Origin: Bacteroidota bacterium
Lineage (GTDB): Bacteria > Bacteroidota > Bacteroidia > Flavobacteriales > Flavobacteriaceae
Length of the DNA stretch: 64,000 bases
NCBI GenBank assembly: GCA_027621175.1
Contig: JAQCCM010000004.1
Coordinates: 1-64,000 of the forward strand
Reading direction: 5' to 3'
This document shows, piece by piece, positions 35,221 through 45,663 of the stretch. The translations under genes and the position numbers were made by a program. How positions within the stretch are numbered: position 1 is the stretch's first letter; every line of letters begins with the position of its first letter. The notes below the pieces were generated by a model. The model did no database searches, was not told the origin of the DNA, and worked only from the letters and a program-made list of their open reading frames with translations.

Positions 35221-36177
35221 TTATTTTTTAGAAAAAATGGGGAGTAGTAAAAAAGAAAGACTGCCAAAAATGACGATCATAATGGTTTGTCCTGTCCACA
35301 TCACCCAACCAAAAGCCAACGCATCGGGATAAGGCACATCAAAAGCTTGCAAAACCGCAGCTACAGCCAAGGGATATAAACCGATGCCGCCGTTGGTGGC
35401 AGACATGGCAAACCCTCCTGCAATAAATGCCGGGATAATCGCCGAGAGGGATAATCCACTTGTTTCGGGAAGCGCAAAAGTAACCACCCAAAACATCATC
35501 AAGTACATAAGCCAAATAAATAGGGTGTGTGCTATAAACGCCCATTTATTTTCCATAGAGCGTACCGAAAGCATTCCCGACCAAAGGCCATTAAAAAAGC
35601 CCATTAATTTTGTTGCCCATGCTTTTTGTGAGCGCTTCAGTTTTTTGATAAAAACAAAAAAAAGGACTGCGATACCTACTACCCAAAGCAGGATATATAC
35701 ATTAAGCGTAGGATTTCCAATGATGTCAAGTATTAATTCGCTGTGAAGTAAAAACCCCAAACCTATAAAGGAGAACAACAAAATAAGGTCGATAATGCGC
35801 TCAGTTACAATGGTACCAAATCCTTTTTGAAATGGAACACCGGCATAGGTTGCTAGTGCGGTAGCACGCAATACTTCTCCAGAACGTGGGATACCTAAGT
35901 TCGAAAAATAGGCAATCAGTACCGTTAAGGTTCTGATGGTAAAGGATGGTTGGTAGCCAAGCGGTTTAAGTAAAAAATTCCAGCGGTAAGCCCGCGATAA
36001 GTGGCTAAGCGCACCGAAAACCAGCGATAAAAACACAACGGTTAAATCGGCTTGTTTAATGGCAGCAAAAATTTGCAGGCGGTCTTCTTCAGAAGTATTC
36101 GCAAATGAAAAATATACCAAATAAAGTCCTAAACCTAAAGGAACTATATTTTTAAGAAGCTTTAGGGATTTAGCCAT
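35221..36177 (-). CDS. Flippase-like membrane protein (LPG synthase TM domain / UPF0104)
   Basis: A 318-aa integral membrane protein with about eight hydrophobic segments, resembling the transmembrane part of MprF and the AglD2-like UPF0104 family. Conserved signatures are ALSHLSRAYRWNFLL, NLGIPRSGEVLRATALA and GTIVTERIIDLILL near the first half and ATNGGIGLYPLAVAAVL near the end. It probably moves or binds a lipid, but the substrate is unknown. It begins 4 bp after the panD stop. Confidence 0.82.
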   Translation of the reverse strand: MAKSLKLLKNIVPLGLGLYLVYFSFANTSEEDRLQIFAAIKQADLTVVFLSLVFGALSHLSRAYRWNFLLKPLGYQPSFTIRTLTVLIAYFSNLGIPRSGEVLRATALATYAGVPFQKGFGTIVTERIIDLILLFSFIGLGFLLHSELILDIIGNPTLNVYILLWVVGIAVLFFVFIKKLKRSQKAWATKLMGFFNGLWSGMLSVRSMENKWAFIAHTLFIWLMYLMMFWVVTFALPETSGLSLSAIIPAFIAGGFAMSATNGGIGLYPLAVAAVLQAFDVPYPDALAFGWVMWTGQTIMIVIFGSLSFLLLPIFSKK

Positions 36178-36181
36178 GGAA

Positions 36182-36532
36182 TCAGTCCAAGGTATTGGTG
36201 GAGGTATTTGGGAAAATCAGCGTCGGTTTAAACGATTTGGCATCGTAAACGGACATACTGGCGTAGCTGATAATAATGACGACATCTCCTTTTTGTACTT
36301 TTCGTGCCGCAGGCCCGTTTAGTGTGATTTCACCTGAATCAGCAGCCCCTTCTATAACGTACGTTTCTAGACGTTCCCCGTTGTTTACATTCACCACCTG
36401 CACCTTTTCCCCTGCTATAATATTTGCAGCATCCATAAGGGTTTTGTCAATGGTAATACTACCGATGTAGTCTAACTCGGCTCCTGTAACTTTTACGCGG
36501 TGAATTTTAGATTTTAAAACCTCAATTTGCAT
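36182..36532 (-). CDS. panD: Aspartate 1-decarboxylase
   Basis: A 116-aa pyruvoyl enzyme that makes beta-alanine for pantothenate. The self-cleavage site is Gly-Ser in [19 protein letters not shown] (Ser about residue 25). The Lys near the N-terminus ([10 protein letters not shown]), Arg and NGAA-like [12 protein letters not shown] motif follow. It is next to panC, which uses the product. A TAnnTTTG box lies 4 nt before the ATG. Confidence 0.95.
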   Translation of the reverse strand: MQIEVLKSKIHRVKVTGAELDYIGSITIDKTLMDAANIIAGEKVQVVNVNNGERLETYVIEGAADSGEITLNGPAARKVQKGDVVIIISYASMSVYDAKSFKPTLIFPNTSTNTLD

Positions 36533-36536
36533 GGCA

Positions 36537-36544
36537 CAAATGTA
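36537..36544 (-). promoter_or_regulatory. TAnnTTTG box 4 nt before the panD ATG
   Basis: On the minus strand TACATTTG ends 4 nt before the panD start codon, implying a leaderless or nearly leaderless message and a promoter separate from panC. Confidence 0.55.
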
Positions 36545-36545
36545 C

Positions 36546-37382
36546 TTATTTTAATGCGATATTATCAATCAATCGAACCCCTTCAACAGAAGTTGCCACA
36601 AAGAGGCGTTGTTTATCTAGCGCATTGACTTCGGCAACTTCTTTAAGCGTCGTTTCGTCAACGCACAAGGCGTAGTGCAGTGTAAATGTAGGATGCTTGG
36701 CAAACATATTTGTAATATGGTCGTAAATGGCCTCTTTTTTCATACCGTTACTGGCGCACTGTTCTAGCGTTTTGTAAATAAAACCCGCTTCGGCTCTGGT
36801 AGCTTTTGTCAAAAGCTCGTTACGCGAACTCATGGCTAGCCCGTTGTTTTCTCTCACTATTGAGCAGGGGACAATTGTTGTGGGTATGTTTGCTGTTTTC
36901 ACCCAGTTCTTAATAATTTGCAATTGCTGAAAATCTTTTTCTCCAAAGTAAGCACGATTGGGGTTAATAACCTCAAAAAGCTTAGACACAATGGTGATAA
37001 CTCCGTTAAAATGATTTGGGCGATCTGCACCTTCCATCACAGCATCTAATCCGTTGCATGCATGCAATTCGGCATGAACTTGCTTGGGATACATATCCTT
37101 AATTGATGGCGCAAAAACATGAATATTTGGATTTATTTTATGAATGGCGTCCACATCTTCCTTAAGACGAACAGGATATGCATGTAAATCTGAAGGGTTG
37201 TTAAATTGGGTTGGATTTACAAAAATAGTTACCCAAACCGTTTCGTTTTCAATTTGTGCACGTTCTATCAGCGCAAGGTGTCCTTGGTGTAAGGCACCCA
37301 TAGTGGGTACCAATCCGCATTGATTTCCCAAATACTTTTTACGTTCGCGATGAAGTGCTTCTAAATTTTGATATAGTGGCAT
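36546..37382 (-). CDS. panC: Pantothenate synthetase
   Basis: ATP-dependent ligase joining pantoate and beta-alanine, 278 aa from ATG 37382 (MPLYQNLEA); the track start adds 9 upstream residues. The nucleotidyltransferase motif [15 protein letters not shown], the FVNPTQFN motif, [13 protein letters not shown] and the KMSKS-like MSSRNELLT are all present. It is followed by panD at 13 bp. Confidence 0.95.
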   Translation of the reverse strand: MPLYQNLEALHRERKKYLGNQCGLVPTMGALHQGHLALIERAQIENETVWVTIFVNPTQFNNPSDLHAYPVRLKEDVDAIHKINPNIHVFAPSIKDMYPKQVHAELHACNGLDAVMEGADRPNHFNGVITIVSKLFEVINPNRAYFGEKDFQQLQIIKNWVKTANIPTTIVPCSIVRENNGLAMSSRNELLTKATRAEAGFIYKTLEQCASNGMKKEAIYDHITNMFAKHPTFTLHYALCVDETTLKEVAEVNALDKQRLFVATSVEGVRLIDNIALK

Positions 37383-37468
37383 TGGTGTACTGAAACGAAT
37401 CAAACACAAAAGTCGTGTAAATTTTTAGTAAATTTGCTTTTTAATCCACAAATACGGTTAGCGCCTTT

Positions 37469-38272
37469 ATGAAAGACAAAAAGATATTATACATATCATC
37501 AGAGGTCGTGCCTTATCTACCGCATAGTGAACTTTCCAATTTGGCATTTGATATCCCAAAAATGGTTAATGACCGTGGAGGGCAAACACGTATTTTTATT
37601 CCAAAATATGGATTGATTAATGAGCGGCGTCATCAATTACATGAAGTAATTCGTCTTTCAGGAATGAATTTGGTTGTCAATGATATTGATATGCCTTTGA
37701 TCATCAAAGTTGCATCTATTCCTAAAGAACGCATGCAAGTTTACTTTATTGATAACGAAGACTATTTCAAAGGGCGTGGATTGTATGCGGAAGAAAATGG
37801 AAACCTCTATTCCGACAACGAAGAGCGTGCTATTTTCTTTGCCAAAGGCGTTATTGAAACAGTAAAAAAACTAAACTGGTCTCCAGATATTATTCATGTT
37901 CAAGGCTGGATTGCAACTTTAGTACCGTTGTATTGTAAGTTTTATTACAAAGACGAGCCTTTGCTTGCTCACACCAAAATTGTAACATCTTTCTTTGCGC
38001 CGCCTTTCAAAGGAAAGTTAGAGGGAGATTTATTTTCAAAAATTGCATTTGACGGTATAGAAGCCCACCAAATGGAAAACTTAAAAAACGCAACACTAGA
38101 TGAAATGCTTTTAAACGCTGTAAATCACTCCGATGGCATTATTCTTGCCAGTCCAGATATCAGCGATGCAGTGAAAAAGGCTGCGTATAGTAGCGCAAAA
38201 CCTATTTTAGAATTGAGTAAAGAAGCTGATATCCTTGATGCCCACGAAACCTTTTACCAGACTGAATTTTAA
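37469..38272 (+). CDS. Half-length glycogen/starch synthase-like protein (GT5 N-terminal domain only)
   Basis: A 267-aa protein that covers only the N-terminal Rossmann half of GT-B glycogen synthases: ILYISSEVVPYLPHSE at the start, GGQTRIFIPKYG, and PDIIHVQGWIATLVPLY. The ADP-glucose-binding KxGGL motif that normally follows SSEVxP is absent (SELSNLAF instead), and the C-terminal catalytic half is missing. It is unlikely to be a working synthase and may be regulatory or a structural relative. Forms like this recur in Flavobacteriaceae, I believe. The promoter TAAATTTG lies about 36 nt upstream. Confidence 0.75.
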   Translation: MKDKKILYISSEVVPYLPHSELSNLAFDIPKMVNDRGGQTRIFIPKYGLINERRHQLHEVIRLSGMNLVVNDIDMPLIIKVASIPKERMQVYFIDNEDYFKGRGLYAEENGNLYSDNEERAIFFAKGVIETVKKLNWSPDIIHVQGWIATLVPLYCKFYYKDEPLLAHTKIVTSFFAPPFKGKLEGDLFSKIAFDGIEAHQMENLKNATLDEMLLNAVNHSDGIILASPDISDAVKKAAYSSAKPILELSKEADILDAHETFYQTEF

Positions 38273-38279
38273 TACCCAG

Positions 38280-39998
38280 ATGATTAAAAAAATTATCCCA
38301 ATTGCACTTTTTCTTTCCCTAATATCGTGTGATAAAAAATTTAATGACCTTGGCTCTGAAGTGCTTCCTGAAATTTTAGTCCAAGGCAAAAAAGCAACGT
38401 ATCCAGCTAAGGTATCCCATGACTTATTGGATGTGGTTCAAACAAATGCTGGAGGCGTTTTGCAACTGGGGGAACGTCCTAATAACTTATTTGGATCGAT
38501 TTCTACCAACGTCGTTTCCCAGTTTAACTTAAGTGCTTATCCGCCTAAATTTGGAAACTTTACCCAAAAACGTGAAATTGATAGTACCTTTAATGAAATG
38601 GAAACCATTACGGATGTATGGTTGGAAATTCCATTTTTTACCAATAGGAATGATGCAGACAACGATGGTTTAATTGATGCATACGACATTGACGATGCTG
38701 ACGTTAACAGCGACTCGGACGGAGATGGCGCTAGTGATATTATAGAGCGAAACGCCGGAACAGATCCAACAAACCCAGATACGGACGGAGATGGTATTTT
38801 AGATGGGAATGATACGGAAACTAAGAATCCAAATCCCGATAAAAAACTCTATGACATAGACTCTCTTTTTGGCAATAGGGAAGCAATTTTTGATATTGAG
38901 GTTACGAAGCTCAATTACTTTTTACGTCAATTAGATCCTGATGCTAATTTTGAGCAATTCCAACCGTATTATTCCAATTTCAATTTCAATTCTTATAAAG
39001 GTCAACAATTGGCCAGTGAAACTATGCAACTGGATTTTGATGAAATTGATGTTGATGAGGAAGATGCCAAAAATTTAACGCCAAGACTTCGTGTTCCTTT
39101 GGATAAATCATTTTTTCAGCAACAGATTTTTGATAAAGAGGATGCAACGGAACTTTCAACAGCTGTATTATTTCAAGATTATTTCAGATCTGTTTCCATT
39201 GAAACACGTAACTTTAGTATGCCCTTACTTATGTTGCTTGATTTTAACAAAATGACCATTCGGGTTGCCTATACCTACAAGGCAAAAAAGGCAAATACCA
39301 ATCCCGTGGAAATTGAAGAAAAGAGCAAGGAATTTCTCATCAACGCAAGTGCTCTTAAATTTAATACGATAAATAGGACAGTACCAGCATCGCCCGTACT
39401 AAATGAGATCGTTACCACTTCTGAACCATCAAAAATTGCTTTAGGTGGCGGATTGGGAAGTGTTGCCACAATTCATCTTTTTGAAGACAATGAAAGCTTG
39501 GAAGCAATTAAAGGAAAAAAAGATTCTTGGCTCTTTAATGAGGCAAACCTTATATTTTATGTGGATAAACAAACCGTAGAACAATATGGATTAACACTAC
39601 CAGAGCGCTTGTATTTATACAATGCGGATACTAATGCAGCGATCCTAGATTTTTCACAAGACGTAACCACAACAAAAAAACACAACAAGGTGGTGTATGG
39701 CGGATTTCTTACAGAAGACGACGACAAACAATACTATAAAATTAGAATCACGGATTACCTCCGTAATATTGTTAAAAAAGACTCTACCAACGCACCTTTA
39801 CGCTTGGCAGTTGCCGATGCTTTTGCAACTCAAAGTCCCGTTCCCATGGCTAAAGCCAAAAACACTAGCCTTAATAAAATTCCCGCTACAACAATCTCTA
39901 CGCCAAAGTCAGTGGTATTTGTAGGACCAAACCCAACAGACCCAGCACTTGAAAATCTTAAGTTGCAGCTAGAGGTATACTATACAGAAATTGAGTAA
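38280..39998 (+). CDS. DUF4270 lipoprotein with calcium-binding type TSP3-like repeats
   Basis: 572 aa from ATG 38280 (MIKKIIPIALFLSLISC), a lipoprotein with lipobox LISC. DUF4270 family features: ILVQGKKATYPAKVS, GGVLQLGERPNNLFGSISTN, and a C-terminal LRLAVADAFATQSPVP. About residues 120-180 form Asp-rich loops (DADNDGLIDAYD, DSDGDGASDI, DTDGDGILDGND) like thrombospondin type 3 or EF-hand calcium sites. Likely surface-exposed. Starts 7 bp after the GT5-half gene. Function unknown. Confidence 0.85.
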   Translation: MIKKIIPIALFLSLISCDKKFNDLGSEVLPEILVQGKKATYPAKVSHDLLDVVQTNAGGVLQLGERPNNLFGSISTNVVSQFNLSAYPPKFGNFTQKREIDSTFNEMETITDVWLEIPFFTNRNDADNDGLIDAYDIDDADVNSDSDGDGASDIIERNAGTDPTNPDTDGDGILDGNDTETKNPNPDKKLYDIDSLFGNREAIFDIEVTKLNYFLRQLDPDANFEQFQPYYSNFNFNSYKGQQLASETMQLDFDEIDVDEEDAKNLTPRLRVPLDKSFFQQQIFDKEDATELSTAVLFQDYFRSVSIETRNFSMPLLMLLDFNKMTIRVAYTYKAKKANTNPVEIEEKSKEFLINASALKFNTINRTVPASPVLNEIVTTSEPSKIALGGGLGSVATIHLFEDNESLEAIKGKKDSWLFNEANLIFYVDKQTVEQYGLTLPERLYLYNADTNAAILDFSQDVTTTKKHNKVVYGGFLTEDDDKQYYKIRITDYLRNIVKKDSTNAPLRLAVADAFATQSPVPMAKAKNTSLNKIPATTISTPKSVVFVGPNPTDPALENLKLQLEVYYTEIE

Positions 39999-40059
39999 AA
40001 AACATATTAGCAAACAACCAATAAATTAATATTTTTAGAACATCCTATAATCTAAAAAT

Positions 40060-40326
40060 ATGGTAAACGGGGTACTTATTCTTGTCGCTACATTCCTTGC
40101 TCTACTGGCGTTAAATTATTTTTCTATTCGCGCTTTTAAACTTTCAAAACATAAGCGAGAACGGTTACGTGATATTTGGTTAATCATTTACGTTCTTTTT
40201 ACTGTTCTCTTAGGGTTGATTAATGTAGTTGTTGAGGAAAATGCTTTGATTGGCTGGGGGCAAATTGTTATCGGGGTAGCTTTCTTTTTTGCTGATAAAT
40301 ACGACAGAAAAAGAAAAAATTTATAA
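40060..40326 (+). CDS. Small membrane protein, function unknown
   Basis: An 88-aa protein with three hydrophobic segments (VLILVATFLALLALNYF, IWLIIYVLFTVLLGLINVVV, IGWGQIVIGVAFFFA) and basic loops and tail (KLSKHKRERLRD, KYDRKRKNL). No family recognised. It lies between DUF4270 and the convergent rpoN, overlapping the rpoN stop by 6 bp. Confidence 0.65.
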   Translation: MVNGVLILVATFLALLALNYFSIRAFKLSKHKRERLRDIWLIIYVLFTVLLGLINVVVEENALIGWGQIVIGVAFFFADKYDRKRKNL

Positions 40327-41769
40327 CTCTTTCCGTAATCGTGCAACGGGTGCGCCAATCATTTCGCGGTATTTTGCCACGGTTCTTCGGGCAATGGGAT
40401 AGCCTTTTTCGTTCATGATATGCATCAATTGCTCGTCGGTAAGTGGACTGGTTTTATCTTCAGCGGTAATCACATCGTTCAATGCTTTTTTTACTTCTAT
40501 GGTCGAAACATCTTCGCCAGCAGCGTTGGTGATACCTTCTGAGAAAAACCACTTTACCAATTTGGTACCATAGGGGGTGTCAACATATTTGCTATTGGCA
40601 ACACGAGAAACAGTCGAAATATCCATTCCAATACGATCGGCAATATCCTTGAGAATCATCGGTTTCAACTTTTGCTCATCTCCAGAAAGGAAATACGCTT
40701 CTTGAAACACCATAATGGTTTTCATGGTTTCATAGAGTGTGTGTTGTCGTTGTTTTATGGCATCAATAAACCACCGGGCAGCATCTAATTTTTGTTTGAT
40801 AAATTGCACGGCTTTTTGTTGTTCTTTACTTTTTTTGTTTGCCTCTTTATAACCTGAAAGCATGTTGCGATATTCAGAAGAAACATGCAGCTCTGGCGCA
40901 TTGCGCCCATTGAGAATAAGATTGAGTTGCCCATCAATTAGCTGAATGGTAAAATCAGGAACAATTTGGGCATTCATTTTGCTTTCGCCACCAAATGCAG
41001 CACCCGGTTTTGGGTTTAGTTTTTCGATTATATGCATACAGTCTTTTAACTGCTCATCATCAATTTTAAAGCGCGCTTTTATTTTATTAAAATGCTTTTT
41101 TGTAAAGGCTTCAAACTGCTCTTCAAGAAGCATAATTGCTGTTGTAACTGCTGGACTCTGTTGTTTACGTCTAAGTTGAATAAGCAAGCACTCTTGTAGG
41201 TTTAGTGCACCTACACCTGCTGGATCAAGCTGGTGTACCGATTCTAAAATTTTGCGTACTTCTTTCTCGTCAGTATAAATATTTTCGGTAAATGCCAGGT
41301 CATCAACAATATCTATCAACTCTCTTCTAATATAACCACTGGTATCAATGCTTCCCACTAAAAATGCGGCAATGCGGTATTCCTGTTCTGTGAAAGTAAA
41401 GGTGTCTAATTGTGCCATCAATTGCTGATGAAAGCTTATTCCTGCTGCATAAGGCACGTGTTTTTCCTCATCGTCTGAACTGTAGTTTTGCGAACGGAGG
41501 CGGTATTCAGGGATTTCGTCATCGCTTAAGTAGGCATCAATATCAATATCTTCAGCCTCAATAATTTCTCCGTTGTCTTCTTCAGCATTGCTAAATTCAT
41601 CTTGCTCATTTGCATCTTCTTTACCAGAGTCTAAAGCAGGATTTTCTTCAATTTCGCGTAATATTTGTTGCTCAAAAGACTGAATAGGCAATTGAATTAA
41701 CTTCATCAGCTGAATTTGCTGCGGAGATAACTTTTGAGATAGCTTAAATTGAAGGTGTTGCTTGAGCAT
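40321..41769 (-). CDS. rpoN: RNA polymerase sigma-54 factor
   Basis: A 482-aa alternative sigma factor that needs AAA+ activators. Region I is the Gln-rich QFKLSQKLSPQQIQLMKLIQLP; an acidic linker follows (residues about 45-85, SGKEDANEQDEFSNAEEDNG); the core-binding region is PAGVGALNLQECLLIQL; the HTH/-12 region is ADRIGMDISTVSRVANSKYVDTPYGTK; the RpoN box is IARRTVAKYREMI. Enhancer-binding activators are not in the window. Confidence 0.95.
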   Translation of the reverse strand: MLKQHLQFKLSQKLSPQQIQLMKLIQLPIQSFEQQILREIEENPALDSGKEDANEQDEFSNAEEDNGEIIEAEDIDIDAYLSDDEIPEYRLRSQNYSSDDEEKHVPYAAGISFHQQLMAQLDTFTFTEQEYRIAAFLVGSIDTSGYIRRELIDIVDDLAFTENIYTDEKEVRKILESVHQLDPAGVGALNLQECLLIQLRRKQQSPAVTTAIMLLEEQFEAFTKKHFNKIKARFKIDDEQLKDCMHIIEKLNPKPGAAFGGESKMNAQIVPDFTIQLIDGQLNLILNGRNAPELHVSSEYRNMLSGYKEANKKSKEQQKAVQFIKQKLDAARWFIDAIKQRQHTLYETMKTIMVFQEAYFLSGDEQKLKPMILKDIADRIGMDISTVSRVANSKYVDTPYGTKLVKWFFSEGITNAAGEDVSTIEVKKALNDVITAEDKTSPLTDEQLMHIMNEKGYPIARRTVAKYREMIGAPVARLRKEL

Positions 41770-41817
41770 GAATTTACGTTGGGTCCTTAAAAATACAAAA
41801 AACCCACATAATTTTTC

Positions 41818-43218
41818 CTAAAATGCGGCATTTAGCGGAGTTCTTGGGTATGGGATCACATCTCTGATGTTGGACATTCCTGTGGTGTAGAGTACCAAAC
41901 GCTCAAATCCAAGCCCAAAACCAGCGTGTACGGCAGTTCCAAAACGGCGTAAATCTGTGTACCACCACAATTCTTCTTCGTCTATATCCATGGCGCGCAT
42001 GCGCTCAATAAGTTTGTCAAGGCGTTCTTCACGCTGCGATCCGCCAACCATTTCGCCCACACCCGGGAACAATACATCCATTGCACGAACGGTTTTACCG
42101 TCTTCGTTCATACGCATATAAAATGCTTTGATTTCTGCTGGATAGTCAAATAAAATCACGGGACTGCTAAAGTGTTTTTCAACCAGATAACGTTCGTGTT
42201 CACTTTGTAAATCGGCACCCCAAGCATCAATAGGATACTTAAACTTCTTCTTTTTGTTGGGTTTTGAATTTCGTAAAATAGCAATGGCTTCGGTGTATGA
42301 AACCCGCATAAATTCATTTTTCGTAACAAACTCTAAACGCTCTATAAGTCCCATTGGACTGCGCTCTTGCTGTGGTTTTTTTGCCTCTTCTTGCGCAAAG
42401 CGTTGATCTAAAAACGCTAAATCTTCTTTGCAATTCTCTAATACATACGCCAAAACCGATTTGATGAAATCCTCCGCCAAGTCCATATTGTCGTCTAAAT
42501 CGTTAAAGGCAACTTCGGGTTCTATCATCCAAAATTCTGCTAAGTGTCTAGAAGTATTGGAGTTTTCGGCTCTAAACGTTGGCCCAAACGTATACACCTT
42601 ACCCAATCCCATGGCATAGGTTTCAGCTTCTAATTGTCCCGAAACAGTCAGGTTAGTTTCTTTACCAAAAAAGTCGGGCTCGTCTGATTTTTGGCTAGGG
42701 TCTTTTGTAGTTACACGAAACATTTCGCCAGCCCCTTCGGCATCACTTCCGGTAATGATGGGGGTATGCACTTGGTAAAATCCATGTTGTGTAAAGTATT
42801 GATGTACGGCAAACGATAGCGCAGCACGCACGCGCATAACGGCAGCAAAAGTATTGGTGCGTACACGCAAATGGGCTTTTTCGCGTAAAAACTCTAAGGA
42901 ATGTTTTTTTGGTTGAATGGGATATTCATCGGGGTTTGAACGGCCTAAAATAGTTACCGAGTCGGCTTGAACTTCAAACAGCTGTCCTTTTCCTTGACTT
43001 TCAACGAGCGTTCCTGAAATCTCTAGAGCAGCTCCTGTATTTATTTCGGCAAGCACTTCTTCTGGGGTTTTTTCAAAATCGACTACGCATTGCAAATTTG
43101 CCAAACAAGAACCGTCGTTAAGTGCAATAAAGCGGTTGGCACGAAAGGTGCGCACCCAACCGCGAACGGTAACTTTTTGATCTTTTTGTTCACCAGAAAA
43201 AAGTTGACGAATGTCCAT
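41818..43218 (-). CDS. asnS: Asparaginyl-tRNA synthetase
   Basis: Class IIb aminoacyl-tRNA synthetase, 466 aa from ATG 43218 (the track start is TTG). An N-terminal OB-fold anticodon domain ([22 protein letters not shown]) precedes the catalytic domain: [23 protein letters not shown], motif 2 [21 protein letters not shown] and motif 3 [39 protein letters not shown] favours AsnRS over AspRS. TATATTTG at 43241-43248 is the likely promoter box. Confidence 0.96.
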   Translation of the reverse strand: MDIRQLFSGEQKDQKVTVRGWVRTFRANRFIALNDGSCLANLQCVVDFEKTPEEVLAEINTGAALEISGTLVESQGKGQLFEVQADSVTILGRSNPDEYPIQPKKHSLEFLREKAHLRVRTNTFAAVMRVRAALSFAVHQYFTQHGFYQVHTPIITGSDAEGAGEMFRVTTKDPSQKSDEPDFFGKETNLTVSGQLEAETYAMGLGKVYTFGPTFRAENSNTSRHLAEFWMIEPEVAFNDLDDNMDLAEDFIKSVLAYVLENCKEDLAFLDQRFAQEEAKKPQQERSPMGLIERLEFVTKNEFMRVSYTEAIAILRNSKPNKKKKFKYPIDAWGADLQSEHERYLVEKHFSSPVILFDYPAEIKAFYMRMNEDGKTVRAMDVLFPGVGEMVGGSQREERLDKLIERMRAMDIDEEELWWYTDLRRFGTAVHAGFGLGFERLVLYTTGMSNIRDVIPYPRTPLNAAF

Positions 43219-43240
43219 ACTCAAGTTAAATTAACAGTGG

Positions 43241-43248
43241 CAAATATA
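43241..43248 (-). promoter_or_regulatory. asnS promoter box TATATTTG
   Basis: Exact TAnnTTTG match on the minus strand, 22 nt before the asnS ATG. It lies in the 36-bp gap after the RND-exporter stop. Confidence 0.6.
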
Positions 43249-43254
43249 GCGGAA

Positions 43255-45639
43255 TTATTCTGCTTCGTTCTCGGGAAAAATCTTAAATTTTGGCTCTTTG
43301 AGCGTACGTTTATTCGCTATTTGCTTTTCAAGAGAAAGCAACAAAGAAGGCAATAAAATCAGGTTAGCAAGCATGGCAAAAAGCAAGGTTGCCGACACCA
43401 AACCACCAAGAGCTACCGTGCCACCATAGCTCGAAATCATAAAGACCGAAAAGCCAAAAAACAGCACAATAGAAGTGTAGAACATACTTACTCCCGTTTC
43501 GCGTAGTGCTGCATACACCGATTTTCTAACGTTCCATTTTGTAGCCTGCAGTTCTTGTCGGTATTTTACCAAGTAGTGAATGGTGTCATCTACCGAAATA
43601 CCAAAAGCAACGCTAAACACCAGTATGGTTGATGGTTTAATGGCTATACCCAAAAAGCCCATCATGCCCGCAGTAAGAATAAGCGGAATTACATTTGGCA
43701 ACAGGGAAATAAGAATCATGCGGAACGAGCGGAACATATACGCCATAAACAAGGCAATAAGCAAAATGGCAAGACTGAGCGACACCACCAAATTACGCAC
43801 CAAAAAGCGTGTTCCTTTGAGGTAACCTAAGGCTTTTCCTGTCATGGAAACCGCAAAAAGGTCGGCAGGGAAATATTTATCAATGCTTTTTTGTATTTGC
43901 TGCTCAATGGCTTCCATACGTTCGGTACTTACATCTTGAAGCATCACAGTAATTCGAGCAAATTGCCCTGTTTCATCTACCAATCGTGTTAAAAAACTGG
44001 CTTCATCGCTTAAGTTTTTAGCGTGCGCTCGGATAAAATTATTTTCTTGATTTGTAGGCAGTTGGAAGTATTTTGGATTTCCGTTATAGAAAGCTTGCTT
44101 TAAGTATTTTGCTACGGCAACGGCTGAAACGGGATTAGACAATTCTGGAATTTCACGTAAATCATTTTCAAGCCTATTCATACGGCTTAATGTTGAAAGG
44201 CGAGTTGCTCCGTTTTTGCGTTTGGTATCAACCATGATTTCAATGGGCATAACCCCTTTGAAGTGTGTTTCAAAAAAACGAATATCCTTATAAAACCCAG
44301 CTTTTTTGGGCATATCATCTACGATGGTCCCCGAAAGGCGAATTTCATACATCCCAACAATACTCAGCATTAGCGCAATAACCGATATAAAATATACTGC
44401 CACACGATGTTGCTTTACCATGCGTTCCATCCACGCTACAAAGCCTGACATCCACTTTCTGTTTAGATGTTTCAAATGCTTCTTATTTGGAATTGGCATA
44501 AAGCTGTAAATGATAGGAATCATTAACAACGACAATACAAATATCATCATGATGTTGATGGACGCTACTACACCAAATTCACGTAACAGTGTACTGTTCG
44601 TCATCATAAACGTGGCAAAACCACAGGCAGTGGTCATGTTGGTCATGAGTGTGGCGTTTCCAATTTTAGAAATAACCCGTTGTAACGACCGTGCTTGGTT
44701 GCCGTGTTTTTTGATTTCGTTTTGGTATTTATTGATAAGAAAAATACAATTGGGTACCCCAATCACAATGATTATAGGTGGGATGAGTGCTGTAAGCACG
44801 GTTATTTCATAACCCAATAAACCGATGATGCCAAAGGCCCACATGACACCAATAACCACAATGGACATGGAAATGAAGGTTGCTCGATACGACCTAAAAA
44901 AGAAAAAGAAAATAAGCGTTGTAACCAAGGTTGCTACTACGACAAACAATCCGATTTCATCTAAAATCATTTTGGCGTTTATGGTGCGGATATAAGGCAT
45001 GCCCGATACGCGTACATCAAGTTTGGTTTGTGCTTCGAAGGCTTCTATTTTTGGGATCAAAACATGGTCCACAAAGGCTTGTCGCTCGCCACTATTCACC
45101 ACCTCTGGACGCAGGTAAATCCCTGTTTGCACCACACCCGTTTCTTTGTTGAAAAGCAGTTCGTTGTAGAGCGGTTGTTGCTGAAACAACCATTTTTTTA
45201 ATGCGGTTGCTTCTTCGTTGGTTTTGGGCTGTTGATAGGGAATTGGTACCGTCTCAAACACTCTTTTTTTGGTATTCCGCTTGAGTTGGGTTAGTTCACT
45301 AATTCCCATGACATAAGCAATACTAGGTGATGCTGCTAAACTATCGCCAAGCGCTTTCCAAGCATGGAGTTTCTCAGGAGTAAAAAACTGCTTGTCTTGT
45401 ATGGCAATAACCACCATATTCCCCTCCTCGCCAAAACGGTCTAAAAAGTTTTCGTAAAACGTATTAAAGGGGTGATTGTCGGGCAAAAGATTTGCCTCGG
45501 TAAAGCTAAACCGAATGTTTCCCCACTGCGTAGAAAGGAAAAAAGTAGCAGCCAAAATGGCTGCTAAAAGCAATATACGGTTACGCAGGATAAGCCGTGC
45601 CACGCTTCCCCAAAAGCGTGTATTTATCCATTTTATCAT
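43255..45639 (-). CDS. RND superfamily exporter (MMPL-like)
   Basis: A 794-aa inner-membrane protein with two halves of similar design: one helix, a large periplasmic domain (about residues 40-215 and 430-600), then a block of five helices. The hydrophobic blocks include FVVVATLVTTLIFFFFFRSY and VSLSLAILLIALFMAYMF, and the RND-type proton-relay segments are FSVAFGISVDDTIHYLVKYR and IPPIIIVIGVPNCIFLINKY. This is the predicted-exporter/MMPL class, which often moves lipids or hopanoids; substrate unknown. Confidence 0.9.
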   Translation of the reverse strand: MIKWINTRFWGSVARLILRNRILLLAAILAATFFLSTQWGNIRFSFTEANLLPDNHPFNTFYENFLDRFGEEGNMVVIAIQDKQFFTPEKLHAWKALGDSLAASPSIAYVMGISELTQLKRNTKKRVFETVPIPYQQPKTNEEATALKKWLFQQQPLYNELLFNKETGVVQTGIYLRPEVVNSGERQAFVDHVLIPKIEAFEAQTKLDVRVSGMPYIRTINAKMILDEIGLFVVVATLVTTLIFFFFFRSYRATFISMSIVVIGVMWAFGIIGLLGYEITVLTALIPPIIIVIGVPNCIFLINKYQNEIKKHGNQARSLQRVISKIGNATLMTNMTTACGFATFMMTNSTLLREFGVVASINIMMIFVLSLLMIPIIYSFMPIPNKKHLKHLNRKWMSGFVAWMERMVKQHRVAVYFISVIALMLSIVGMYEIRLSGTIVDDMPKKAGFYKDIRFFETHFKGVMPIEIMVDTKRKNGATRLSTLSRMNRLENDLREIPELSNPVSAVAVAKYLKQAFYNGNPKYFQLPTNQENNFIRAHAKNLSDEASFLTRLVDETGQFARITVMLQDVSTERMEAIEQQIQKSIDKYFPADLFAVSMTGKALGYLKGTRFLVRNLVVSLSLAILLIALFMAYMFRSFRMILISLLPNVIPLILTAGMMGFLGIAIKPSTILVFSVAFGISVDDTIHYLVKYRQELQATKWNVRKSVYAALRETGVSMFYTSIVLFFGFSVFMISSYGGTVALGGLVSATLLFAMLANLILLPSLLLSLEKQIANKRTLKEPKFKIFPENEAE

Positions 45640-45663
45640 AGCAATCCTCTGTTCATGAACCGT

